This document shows positions 40,501-51,762 of a stretch of 64,000 nucleotides of DNA, one piece after another. The position numbers and the translations under genes are program-made. A model generated the notes under the pieces. That model was not told the origin of the DNA, searched no databases, and was given only the letters and a program-made list of their open reading frames with translations. Position 1 is the stretch's first letter. Each line of letters starts with the position of its first letter. Location: the NCBI RefSeq assembly GCF_022605725.1, contig NC_065556.1, positions 7,192,001 through 7,256,000 on the forward strand. Direction: 5' to 3'. The stretch comes from Anthonomus grandis grandis. Taxonomy: Eukaryota > Arthropoda > Insecta > Coleoptera > Curculionidae.

Positions 40501-42643
40501 TTCAGAATGACGAGACTAAGACAAAACCGTCGGAATTTTATCGATAGCTCCCATAGAAGCCGAGATATCAACCTTCAAAATTTGGGTTTTTTCATTTTTC
40601 AGGTATACCCCCCCGTATCGAATTTTTTCACCAAAAATTGATTTTTTTTTTAAATCAAACTAATTATACCAGCGTCTTATTTGGGTCACCTAGATTACGA
40701 AAACACCGGTTATAACAGGATTCGAGCAGAACTAAGGGAATGAGAGCACTTTGAAAATCCTGAAAAAGTCGTTTTCGACGTCCGTTTTTGAGGCCAAAAA
40801 TGGGCATCAAAAATGCCATATCTCAGCTTTCGTAAGAGCTACGACCTTGCGGATGGTCTCGTTGGATTCAGAATGACGACACTAAGACAAAACCGTCGGA
40901 ATTTTCCCGATAGCTCCCATAGAAGCCGAGATGTCGACCTTCAAAATTTGGGTTTTTTCATTTTTCGGGTATACCCCCCCGTATCGAATCTTTTCACCAA
41001 AAATTGATTTTTTTCGAAATCAAACCAAGTATACCAGCGTCTTATTTGGGTCACCTAGATTACGAAAACACCGGGTTATAACAGGATCCGAGCAGAACTA
41101 AGGGAATGAGAGCACTTTAAAAATCCTGAAAAAGTCGTTTTCGACGTCTGTTTTTGAGGCCAAAAATGGGCATCAAAAATGCCATATCTCAGCTTTCGTA
41201 AGAGCTACGACCTTGCGGATGGTCTCGTTGGATTTAGAATGACGAGACTAAGACAAAACCGTCGGAATTTTCCCGATAGCTCCTATGGAAGCCGAGATAT
41301 CGTCCTTCAAAATTTGGGTTTTTTCATTTTTCGGGTATACCCCCCCCGTATCGCATTTTTTCACCAAAAATTGATTTTTTTCGAAATCAAACCAAGTATA
41401 CCAGCGTCTTATTTGGGTCCCCTAGATTACGAAAACACCGGGTTATAACAGGATCCGAGTAGAACTAAGGGAATGAGAGCACTTTAAAAATCCTGAAAAA
41501 GTCGTTTTCGACGTCTGTTTTTGAGGCCAAAAATGGGCATCAAAAATGCCATATCTCAGCTTTCGTAAAAGCTACGACCTTGCGGATGGTCTCGTTGAAT
41601 TTAGAATGACGAGACTAAGACAAAACCGTCGGAATTTTCCCGATAGCTCCTATAGAAGCCGAGATATCGACCTTCAAAATTTGGGTTTTTTCATTTTTCG
41701 GGTATACCCCCCCGTATCGAATTTTTTCACCAAAAATTGATTTTTTTCGAAATCAAACTAAGTATACCAGCGTCCTGTTTGGGTCCCCTAGATTACGAAA
41801 ACACCGGGTTATAACAGGATCCGAGCAGAACTAAGGAAATGAGAGTACTTTGAAAATCCTGAAAAAGTCGTTTTCGACGTCTGTTTTTGAGGCCAAAAAT
41901 GGGCATCAAAAATGCTATATCTCAGCTTTCGTAAAAGCTACGACCTTGCGGATGGTCTCGTTGGATTTAGAATGACGAGACTAAGACAAAACCGTCGGAA
42001 TTTTCCCGATAGCTCCCATAGAAGCCGACATATCGACCTTCAAAATTTGGGTTTTTTCATTTTTCGGGTATACCCCCCCGTATCGAATTTTTTCACCAAA
42101 AATTGATTTTTTTCGAAATCAAACTAAGTATACCAGCGTCTTATTTGGGTCACCTAGATTACGAAAACACCGGGTTATAACAGGAACCGAGCAGAACTAA
42201 GGGAATGAGAGCACTTTGAAAATCCTGAAAAAGTCGTTTTCGACGTCCGTTTTTGAGGCCAAAAATGGGCATCAAAAATGCCATATCCCGGCTATCGTAA
42301 GAGCTACGACCTTGCGGATGGTCTCGTTGGATTCAGAATGACGAAACTAAGACAAAACCGTCGGAATTTTCCCGATAGCTCCTATAGAAGCCGAGATATC
42401 GTCCTTCAAAATTTGGGTTTTTTCATTTTTCGGGTATACCCCCCCGTATCGAATTTTTTCACCAAAAATTGATTTTTTTCGAAATCAAACCAAGTATACC
42501 AGCGTCTTATTTGGGTCACCTAGATTACGAAAACACCGGGTTATAACAGGATCCGAGCAGAACTAAGGGAATGAGAGCACTTTGAAAATCCTGAAAAAGT
42601 CGTTTTCGACGTCCGTTTTTGAGGCCAAAAATGGGCATCAAAA

Positions 42644-42930
42644 ATGCCATATCTCAGCTTTCGTAAAAGCTACGACCTTGCGGTTGGTCTCGTTGGATTT
42701 AGAATGACGAGACTAAGACAAAACCGTCGGAATTTTCCCGATAGCTCCTATAGAAGCCGAGATATCGACCTTCAAAATTTGGGTTTTTTCATTTTTTGGG
42801 TATACCCCCCCGTATCGAATTTTTTCACAAAAATTGATTTTTTTCGAAATCAAACTAAGTATACCAGCGTCTTATTTGGGTCCCCTAGATTACGAAAACA
42901 CCGGGTTATAACAGGATCCGAGCAGAACTA
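42644..42930. repeat. F unit (287 bp), opens block A copy 1
   Basis: Same linked marks, with TTGCGGTTGG as a private change. Confidence 0.92.
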
Positions 42931-44760
42931 ATGCCATATCTCAGCTTTCGTAAAAGCTACGACCTTGCAGATGGTCTCGTTGGATTTAGAATGACGAGAC
43001 TAAGACAAAACCGTCGGAATTTTCCCGATAGCTCCCATAGAAGCCGAGATATTGACCTTCAAAATTTGGGTTTTTTCATTTTTCGGGTATACCCCCCCGT
43101 ATCGAATTTTTTCACCAAAAATTGATTTTTTTCGAAATCAAACCAAGTATACCAGCGTCTTATTTGGGTCACCTAGATTACGAAAACACCGGGTTATAAC
43201 AGGATCCGAGCAGAACTAAGGGAATGAGAGCACTTTAAAAATCCTGAAAAAGTCGTTTTCGACGTCTGTTTTTGAGGCCAAAAATGGGCATCAAAAATGC
43301 CATATCTCAGCTTTCGTAAAAGCTACGACCTTGCGGATGGTCTCGTTGGATTTAGAATGACGAGACTAAGACAAAACCGTCGGAATTTTCCCGATAGCTC
43401 CCATAGAAGCCGAGATATTGACCTTCAAAATTTGGGTTTTTTCATTTTTCGGGTATACCCCCCCGTATCGAATTTTTTCACCAAAAATTGATTTTTTTCG
43501 AAATCAAACCAAGTATACCAGCGTCTTATTTGGGTCACCTAGATTACGAAAACACCGGGTTATAACAGGATCCGAGCAGAACTAAGGGAATGAGAGCACT
43601 TTAAAAATCCTGAAAAAGTCGTTTTCGACGTCTGTTTTTGAGGCCAAAAATGGGCATCAAAAATGCCATATCTCAGCTTTCGTAAAAGCTACGACCTTGC
43701 GGATGGTCTCGTTGGATTTAGAATGACGAGACTAAGACAAAACCGTCGGAATTTTCCCGATAGCTCCTATAGAAGCCGAGATATCGACCTTCAAAATTTG
43801 GGTTTTTTCATTTTTCGGGTATACCCCCCCGTATCGAATCTTTTCACCAAAAATTGATTTTTTTCGAAATCAAACTAAGTATACCAGCGTCTTATTTGGG
43901 TCCCCTAGATTATGAAAACACCGGGTTATAACAGGATCCGAGCAGAACTAAGGGAATGAGAGCACTTTAAAAATCCTGAAAAAGTCGTTTTCGACGTCTG
44001 TTTTTGAGGCCAAAAATGGGCATAAAAAATGCCATATCCCGGCTATCGTAAGAGCTACGACCTTGCGGATGGTCTCGTTGGATTCAGAATGGCGAAACTA
44101 AGACAAAACCGTCGGAATTTTCCCGATAGCTCCCATAGAAGCCGAGATATCGACCTTCAAAATTTGGGTTTTTTCATTTTTCGGGTATACCCCCCCGTAT
44201 CGAATTTTTTCACCAAAAATTGATTTTTTTCGAAATCAAACTAAGTATACCAGTGTCTTATTTGGGTCCCCTAGATTACGAAAACACCGGGTTATAACAG
44301 GATCCGAGCAGAACTAAGGGAATGAGAGCACTTCGAAAATCCTGAAAAAGTCGTTTTCGACGTCCGTTTTTGAGACCAAAAATGGGTATCAAAAATGCCA
44401 TATCTCAGCTATCGTAAGAGCTACGACCTTGCGGATGGTCTCGTTGGATTCAGAATGACGAGACTAAGACAAAACCGTCGGAATTTTATCGATAGCTCCC
44501 ATAGAAGCCGAGATATCAACCTTCAAAATTTGGGTTTTTTCATTTTTCGGGTATACCCCCCCGTATCGAATTTTTTCACCAAAAATTGATTTTTTTCGAA
44601 ATCAAACCAAGTATACCAGCGTCTTATTTGGGTCACCTAGATTACGAAAACACCGGGTTATAACAGGATCCGAGCAGAACTAAGGGAATGAGAGCACTTC
44701 GAAAATCCTGAAAAAGTCGTTTTCGACGTGCGTTTTTGAGACCAAAAATGGGTATCAAAA
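42644..44760. repeat. Higher-order block A, 2117 bp, copy 1
   Basis: Unit starts are 42644 (F), 42931, 43297, 43663, 44029 and 44395. Marks in order are a TTTTTTGGGTATAC variant in the first unit, TTGCAGATGG in the second, GATATTGACC in the second and third, GTATCGAATCTTTTC in the fourth, AATGGCGAAAC in the fifth, and TTTATCGATAG with GATATCAACC in the sixth. The same six units in the same order recur at 51476. A private TTGCGGTTGG at about 42681 marks this copy. Confidence 0.9.
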
Positions 44761-44985
44761 ATGCCATATCTCGGCTATCGTAAGAGCTACGACCTTGCGG
44801 ATGGTCTCGTTGGATACAGAATGACGAGACTAAGACAAAACCGTCGGAATTTTCCCGATAGCTCCTATAGAAGCCGAGATATCGACCTTCAAAATTTGGG
44901 TTTTTTCATTTTTCGGGTACACTTTGAAAATCCTGAAAAAGTCGTTTTCGACGTCCGTTTTTGAGGCCAAAAATGGGCATCAAAA
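44761..44985. repeat. T unit (225 bp) in block B copy 1
   Basis: Monomer positions 160-300 are missing (141 bp), joining TTTCGGGTA to CACTTTGAAAATCC. The C7 tract and the phased T/A tracts are lost. The unit has the CTCGGCTATCG head and GGATACAGAATG. Confidence 0.92.
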
Positions 44986-45351
44986 ATGCCATATCCCGGC
45001 TATTGTAAGAGCTACGACCTTGCGGATGGTCTCGTTGGATTCAGAGTGACGAAACTAAGACAAAACCGTCGTAATTTTCCCGATAGCTCCCATAGAAGCC
45101 GAGATATTGACCTTCAAAATTTGGGTTTTTTCATTTTTCGGGTATACCCCCCCGTATCGAATTTTTTCACCAAAAATTGATTTTTTTCGAAATCAAACCA
45201 AGTATACCAGCGTCTTATTTGGGTCACCTAGATTACGAAAACACCGGGTTATAACAGGATCCGAGCAGAACTAAGGGAATGAGAGCACTTTAAAAATCCT
45301 GAAAAAGTCGTCTTCGACGTCCGTTTTTGAGGCCAAAAATGGGCATCAAAA

Positions 45352-45638
45352 ATGCCATATCTCAGCTTTCGTAAAAGCTACGACCTTGCGGATGGTCTCG
45401 TTGGATTTAGAATGACGAGACTAAGACAAAACCGTCGGAATTTTCCCGATAGCTCCTATAGAAGCCGAGATATCGACCTTCAAAATTTGGGTTTTTTCAT
45501 TTTTCGGGTATACCCCCCCGTATCGAATTTTTTCACAAAAATTGATTTTTTTCGAAATCAAACTAAGTATACCAGCGTCTTATTTGGGTCCCCTAGATTA
45601 CGAAAACACCGGGTTATAACAGGATCCGAGCAGAACTA
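45352..45638. repeat. F unit (287 bp) in block B copy 1
   Basis: Same linked marks, but with TTTTTCGGGTATAC rather than the TTTTTTGGGTATAC of block A copies. Confidence 0.92.
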
Positions 45639-46736
45639 ATGCCATATCTCAGCTTTCGTAAAAGCTACGACCTTGCAGATGGTCTCGTTGGATTTAGAAT
45701 GACGAGACTAAGACAAAACCGTCGGAATTTTCCCGATAGCTCCCATAGAAGCCGAGATATTGACCTTCAAAATTTGGGTTTTTTCATTTTTCGGGTATAC
45801 CCCCCCGTATCGAATTTTTTCACCAAAAATTGATTTTTTTCGAAATCAAACCAAGTATACCAGCGTCTTATTTGGGTCACCTAGATTACGCAAACACCGG
45901 GTTATAACAGGATCCGAGCAGAACTAAGGGAATGAGAGCACTTTAAAAATCCTGAAAAAGTCGTTTTCGACGTCTGTTTTTGAGGCCAAAAATGGGCATC
46001 AAAAATGCCATATCTCAGCTTTCGTAAAAGCTACGACCTTGCGGATGGTCTCGTTGGATTTAGAATGACGAGACTAAGACAAAACCGTCGGAATTTTCCC
46101 GATAGCTCCTATAGAAGCCGAGATATCGACCTTCAAAATTTGGGTTTTTTCATTTTTCGGGTATACCCCCCCGTATCGAATTTTTTCACCAAAAATTGAT
46201 TTTTTTCGAAATCAAACTAAGTATACCAGCGTCTTGTTTGGGTCCCCTAGATTACGAAAACACCGGGTTATAACAGGATCCGAGCAGAACTAAGGGAATG
46301 AGAGTACTTTGAAAATCCTGAAAAAGTCGTTTTCGACGTCCGTTTTTGAGGCCAAAAATGGGCATAAAAAATGCCATATCCCGGCTATCGTAAGAGCTAC
46401 GACCTTGCGGATGGTCTCGTTGGATTCAGAATGACGAAACTAAGACAAAACCGTCGGAATTTTCTCGATAGCTCCCATAGAAGCCGAGATATCAACCTTC
46501 AAAATTTGGGTTTTTTCATTTTTCAGGTATACCCCCCCGTATCGAATTTTTTCACCAAAAATTGATTTTTTTCGAAATCAAACTAAGTATACCAGCGTCT
46601 TATTTGGGTCACCTAGATTACGAAAACACCGGGTTATAATAGGATCCGAGCAGAACTAAGGGAATGAGAGCACTTTAAAAATCCTGAAAAAGTCGTTTTC
46701 GACGTCTGTTTTTGAGGCCAAAAATGGGCATCAAAA

Positions 46737-47023
46737 ATGCTATATCTCAGCTTTCGTAAAAGCTACGACCTTGCGGATGGTCTCGTTGGATTTAGAATGA
46801 CGAGACTAAGACAAAACCGTCGGAATTTTCCCGATAGCTCCTATAGAAGCCGAGATATCGACCTTCAAAATTTGGGTTTTTTCATTTTTCGGGTATACCC
46901 CCCCGTATCGAATTTTTTCACAAAAATTGATTTTTTTCGAAATCAAACTAAGTATACCAGCGTCTTATTTGGGTCCCCTAGATTACGAAAACACCGGGTT
47001 ATAACAGGATCCGAGCAGAACTA
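46737..47023. repeat. F unit (287 bp) in block B copy 1
   Basis: It begins ATGCTATATC, and so differs from the other F unit of the same block at 45352. Confidence 0.92.
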
Positions 47024-47389
47024 ATGCCATATCTCAGCTTTCGTAAAAGCTACGACCTTGCAGATGGTCTCGTTGGATTTAGAATGACGAGACTAAGACA
47101 AAACCGTCGGAATTTTCCCGATAGCTCCTATAGAAGCCGAGATATCGACCTTCAAAATTTGGGTTTTTTCATTTTTCGGGTATACCCCCCCGTATCGAAT
47201 TTTTTCACCAAAAATTGATTTTTTTCGAAATCAAACCAAGTATACCAGCGTCTTATTTGGGTCACCTAGATTACGAAAACACCGGGTTATAACAGGATCC
47301 GAGCAGAACTAAGGGAATGAGAGCACTTTAAAAATCCTGAAAAAGTCGTTTTCGACGTCTGTTTTTGAGGCCAAAAATGGGCATCAAAA

Positions 47390-47755
47390 ATGCCATATCT
47401 CAGCTTTCGTAAAAGCTACGACCTTGCGGATGGTCTCGTTGGATTTAGAATGACGAGACTAAGACAAAACCGTCGGAATTTTCCCGATAGCTCCTATAGA
47501 AGCCGAGATATCGACCTTCAAAATTTGGGTTTTTTCATTTTTCGGGTATACCCCCCCGTATCGAATTTTTTCACCAAAAATTGATTTTTTTCGAAATCAA
47601 ACTAAGTATACCAGCGTCTTGTTTGGGTCCCCTAGATTACGAAAACACCGGGTTATAACAGGATCCGAGCAGAACTAAGGGAATGAGAGTACTTTGAAAA
47701 TCCTGAAAAAGTCGTTTTCGACGTCCGTTTTTGAGGCCAAAAATGGGCATAAAAA
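47390..47755 (+). repeat. Representative 366-bp monomer with landmarks
   Basis: Chosen as a typical full unit. Positions 1-16 hold ATGCCATATCTCAGCT. Positions 13-28 are AGCTTTCGTAAAAGCT, a perfect 6-bp stem with a 4-nt loop. An EcoRV-type GATATC lies near 118. T6 and T5 tracts lie at 141-146 and 149-153, a C7 tract at 162-168, and T6, A5 and T7 tracts at 177-182, 187-191 and 196-202. Further on are CCCCTAG or CACCTAG near 240, a BamHI-type GGATCC near 272 in most units, and GTCGTTTTCGAC near 322. Near the unit boundary CAAAAATGGGCAT is followed at once by CAAAAATGCCAT, an imperfect direct repeat. The length is close to two nucleosome repeats. Confidence 0.9.
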
Positions 47756-48487
47756 ATGCCATATCCCGGCTATCGTAAGAGCTACGACCTTGCGGATGGT
47801 CTCGTTGGATTCAGAATGACGAAACTAAGACAAAACCGTCGGAATTTTCCCGATAGCTCCCATAGAAGCCAAGATATCGACCTTCAAAATTTGGGTTTTT
47901 TCATTTTTCGGGTATACCCCCCCGTATCGAATTTTTTCACCAAAAATTGATTTTTTTCGAAATCAAACTAAGTATACCAGCGTCTTATTTGGGTCCCCTA
48001 GATTACGAAAACACCGGGTTATAACAGGATCCGAGCAGAACTAAGGGAATGAGAGCACTTTAAAAATCCTGAAAAAGTCGTTTTCGACGTCCGTTTTTGA
48101 GGCCAAAAATGGGCATCAAAAATGCTATATCTCAGCTTTCGTAAAAGCTACGACCTTGCGGATGGTCTCGTTGGATTCAGAATGACGAAACTAAGACAAA
48201 ACCGTCGGAATTTTCCCGATAGCTCCCATAGAAGCCGAGATATCAACCTTCAAAATTTGGGTTTTTTCATTTTTCAGGTATACCCCCCCGTATCGAATTT
48301 TTTCACCAAAAATTGATTTTTTTCGAAATCAAACTAAGTATACCAGCGTCTTATTTGGGTCCCCTAGATTACGAAAACACCGGGTTATAACAGGATCCGA
48401 GCAGAACTAAGGGAATGAGAGCACTTTAAAAATCCTGAAAAAGTCGTATTCGACGTCTGTTTTTGAGGCCAAAAATGGGCATCAAAA

Positions 48488-48626
48488 ATGCCATATCTCA
48501 GCCTAGATTACGAAAACACCGGGTTATAACAGGATCCGAGCAGAACTAAGGGAATGAGAGTACTTTGAAAATCCTGAAAAAGTCGTTTTCGACGTCCGTT
48601 TTTGAGGCCAAAAATGGGCATAAAAA
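48488..48626. repeat. S unit (139 bp) in block B copy 1
   Basis: Same marks as the unit at 32042, including GAGTACTTTG and the GGGCATAAAAAATG boundary. Confidence 0.93.
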
Positions 48627-48992
48627 ATGCCATATCCCGGCTATCGTAAGAGCTACGACCTTGCGGATGGTCTCGTTGGATTGAGAATGACGAAACTAAG
48701 ACAAAACCGTCGGAATTTTCCCGATAGCTCCCATAGAAGCCGAGATATCGACCTTCAAAATTTGGGTTTTTTCATTTTTCGGGTATACCCCCCCGTATCG
48801 AATTTTTTCACCAAAAATTGATTTTTTTCGAAATCAAACCAAGTATACCAGCGTCTTATTTGGGTCACCTAGATTACGAAAACACCGGGTTATAACAGGA
48901 TCCGAGCAGAACTAAGGGAATGAGAGCACTTTAAAAATCCTGAAAAAGTCGTTTTCGACGTCTGTTTTTGAGGCCAAAAATGGGCATAAAAA

Positions 48993-49724
48993 ATGCCATA
49001 TCCCGGCTATCGTAAGAGCTACGACCTTGCGGATGGTCTCGTTGGATTCAGAATGGCGAAACTAAGACAAAACCGTCGGAATTTTCCCGATAGCTCCCAT
49101 AGAAGCCGAGATATCGACCTTCAAAATTTGGGTTTTTTCATTTTTCGGGTATACCCCCCCGTATCGAATTTTTTCACCAAAAATTGATTTTTTTCGAAAT
49201 CAAACTAAGTATACCAGTGTCTTATTTGGGTCCCCTAGATTACGAAAACACCGGGTTATAACAGGATCCGAGCAGAACTAAGGGAATGAGAGCACTTCGA
49301 AAATCCTGAAAAAGTCGTTTTCGACGTCCGTTTTTGAGACCAAAAATGGGTATCAAAAATGCCATATCTCAGCTATCGTAAGAGCTACGACCTTGCGGAT
49401 GGTCTCGTTGGATTCAGAATGACGAGACTAAGACAAAACCGTCGGAATTTTATCGATAGCTCCCATAGAAGCCGAGATATCAACCTTCAAAATTTGGGTT
49501 TTTTCATTTTTCGGGTATACCCCCCCGTATCGAATTTTTTCACCAAAAATTGATTTTTTTCGAAATCAAACCAAGTATACCAGCGTCTTATTTGGGTCAC
49601 CTAGATTACGAAAACACCGGGTTATAACAGGATCCGAGCAGAACTAAGGGAATGAGAGCACTTTAAAAATCCTGTAAAAGTCGTTTTCGACGTCTGTTTT
49701 TGAGGCCAAAAATGGGCATCAAAA
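48993..49724. repeat. Tail of block A (last two units)
   Basis: The units at 48993 and 49359 match the fifth and sixth units of block A (44029 and 44395), including AATGGCGAAAC, CAGTGTCTTATT, and TTTATCGATAG with GATATCAACC. They follow block B directly, as if a block A had been interrupted by B. Confidence 0.85.
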
Positions 49725-50011
49725 ATGCCATATCTCAGCTTTCGTAAAAGCTACGACCTTGCGGATGGTCTCGTTGGATTTAGAATGACGAGACTAAGAC
49801 AAAACCGTCGGAATTTTCCCGATAGCTCCTATAGAAGCCGAGATATCGACCTTCAAAATTTGGGTTTTTTCATTTTTTGGGTATACCCCCCCGTATCGAA
49901 TTTTTTCACAAAAATTGATTTTTTTCGAAATCAAACTAAGTATACCAGCGTCTTATTTGGGTCCCCTAGATTACGAAAACACCGGGTTATAACAGGATCC
50001 GAGCAGAACTA
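49725..50011. repeat. F unit (287 bp), opens five-unit block A
   Basis: Same linked marks. It is preceded by ATCCTGTAAAAGTCG, which also precedes 51476 and 53593. Confidence 0.92.
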
Positions 50012-51475
50012 ATGCCATATCTCAGCTTTCGTAAAAGCTACGACCTTGCAGATGGTCTCGTTGGATTTAGAATGACGAGACTAAGACAAAACCGTCGGAA
50101 TTTTCCCGATAGCTCCCATAGAAGCCGAGATATTGACCTTCAAAATTTGGGTTTTTTCATTTTTCGGGTATACCCCCCCGTATCGAATTTTTTCACCAAA
50201 AATTGATTTTTTTCGAAATCAAACCAAGTATACCAGCGTCTTATTTGGGTCACCTAGATTACGAAAACACCGGGTTATAACAGGATCCGAGCAGAACTAA
50301 GGGAATGAGAGCACTTTAAAAATCCTGAAAAAGTCGTTTTCGACGTCTGTTTTTGAGGCCAAAAATGGGCATCAAAAATGCCATATCTCAGCTTTCGTAA
50401 AAGCTACGACCTTGCGGATGGTCTCGTTGGATTTAGAATGACGAGACTAAGACAAAACCGTCGGAATTTTCCCGATAGCTCCTATAGAAGCCGAGATATC
50501 GACCTTCAAAATTTGGGTTTTTTCATTTTTCGGGTATACCCCCCCGTATCGAATCTTTTCACCAAAAATTGATTTTTTTCGAAATCAAACTAAGTATACC
50601 AGCGTCTTATTTGGGTCCCCTAGATTATGAAAACACCGGGTTATAACAGGATCCGAGCAGAACTAAGGGAATGAGAGCACTTTAAAAATCCTGAAAAAGT
50701 CGTTTTCGACGTCTGTTTTTGAGGCCAAAAATGGGCATAAAAAATGCCATATCCCGGCTATCGTAAGAGCTACGACCTTGCGGATGGTCTCGTTGGATTC
50801 AGAATGGCGAAACTAAGACAAAACCGTCGGAATTTTCCCGATAGCTCCCATAGAAGCCGAGATATCGACCTTCAAAATTTGGGTTTTTTCATTTTTCGGG
50901 TATACCCCCCCGTATCGAATTTTTTCACCAAAAATTGATTTTTTTCGAAATCAAACTAAGTATACCAGTGTCTTATTTGGGTCCCCTAGATTACGAAAAC
51001 ACCGGGTTATAACAGGATCCGAGCAGAACTAAGGGAATGAGAGCACTTCGAAAATCCTGAAAAAGTCGTTTTCGACGTCCGTTTTTGAGACCAAAAATGG
51101 GTATCAAAAATGCCATATCTCAGCTATCGTAAGAGCTACGACCTTGCGGATGGTCTCGTTGGATTCAGAATGACGAGACTAAGACAAAACCGTCGGAATT
51201 TTATCGATAGCTCCCATAGAAGCCGAGATATCAACCTTCAAAATTTGGGTTTTTTCATTTTTCGGGTATACCCCCCCGTATCGAATTTTTTCACCAAAAA
51301 TTGATTTTTTTCGAAATCAAACCAAGTATACCAGCGTCTTATTTGGGTCACCTAGATTACGAAAACACCGGGTTATAACAGGATCCGAGCAGAACTAAGG
51401 GAATGAGAGCACTTTAAAAATCCTGTAAAAGTCGTTTTCGACGTCTGTTTTTGAGGCCAAAAATGGGCATCAAAA
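49725..51475. repeat. Higher-order block A, 1751-bp five-unit form
   Basis: Unit starts are 49725 (F), 50012, 50378, 50744 and 51110. This is block A lacking the third 366-bp unit (the one at 43297 in copy 1); 1751+366=2117. It shares ATCCTGTAAAAGTCG just upstream with the blocks that follow. Confidence 0.88.
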
Positions 51476-51762
51476 ATGCCATATCTCAGCTTTCGTAAAA
51501 GCTACGACCTTGCGGATGGTCTCGTTGGATTTAGAATGACGAGACTAAGACAAAACCGTCGGAATTTTCCCGATAGCTCCTATAGAAGCCGAGATATCGA
51601 CCTTCAAAATTTGGGTTTTTTCATTTTTTGGGTATACCCCCCCGTATCGAATTTTTTCACAAAAATTGATTTTTTTCGAAATCAAACTAAGTATACCAGC
51701 GTCTTATTTGGGTCCCCTAGATTACGAAAACACCGGGTTATAACAGGATCCGAGCAGAACTA
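51476..51762. repeat. F unit (287 bp), opens block A
   Basis: Same linked marks and the same upstream GTAAAAGTCG as at 49725. Confidence 0.92.

Larger units (their letters stand above)
35113..42643. repeat. Sub-array where F-class units begin
   Basis: Unit starts are 35113, 35479 (F), 35766, 36132, 36498 (368), 36866, 37232 (F), 37519, 37885, 38251, 38617 (365), 38982, 39348, 39714 (367, C8), 40081, 40447, 40813, 41179 (367, C8), 41546, 41912 and 42278. The trio starting at 35113 recurs at 36866 (offset 1753), sharing GTCGTAATTTT and GATATTGACC. The units at 39714 and 41179 share both the C8 tract and GTATCGCATTTTTT. The unit at 40447 resembles those at 24515 and 25247, including the CACCGGTTA deletion. 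Confidence 0.88.
44690..48985. repeat. Higher-order block B, about 4.3 kb, copy 1
   Basis: Unit starts are 44761 (T), 44986, 45352 (F), 45639, 46005, 46371, 46737 (F), 47024, 47390, 47756, 48122, 48488 (S) and 48627. The block recurs 10,218 bp downstream. The left limit lies between about 44650 and 44690, where the copies begin to agree (ACTTCGAAAATCC, GACGTGCG). The right limit is near 48985, where GGGCATAAAAAATG differs from GGGCATCAAAAATG in the other copy. Inside it, the four-unit group at 45352 repeats once at 46737 (period 1385 bp), with some divergence. Confidence 0.9.
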
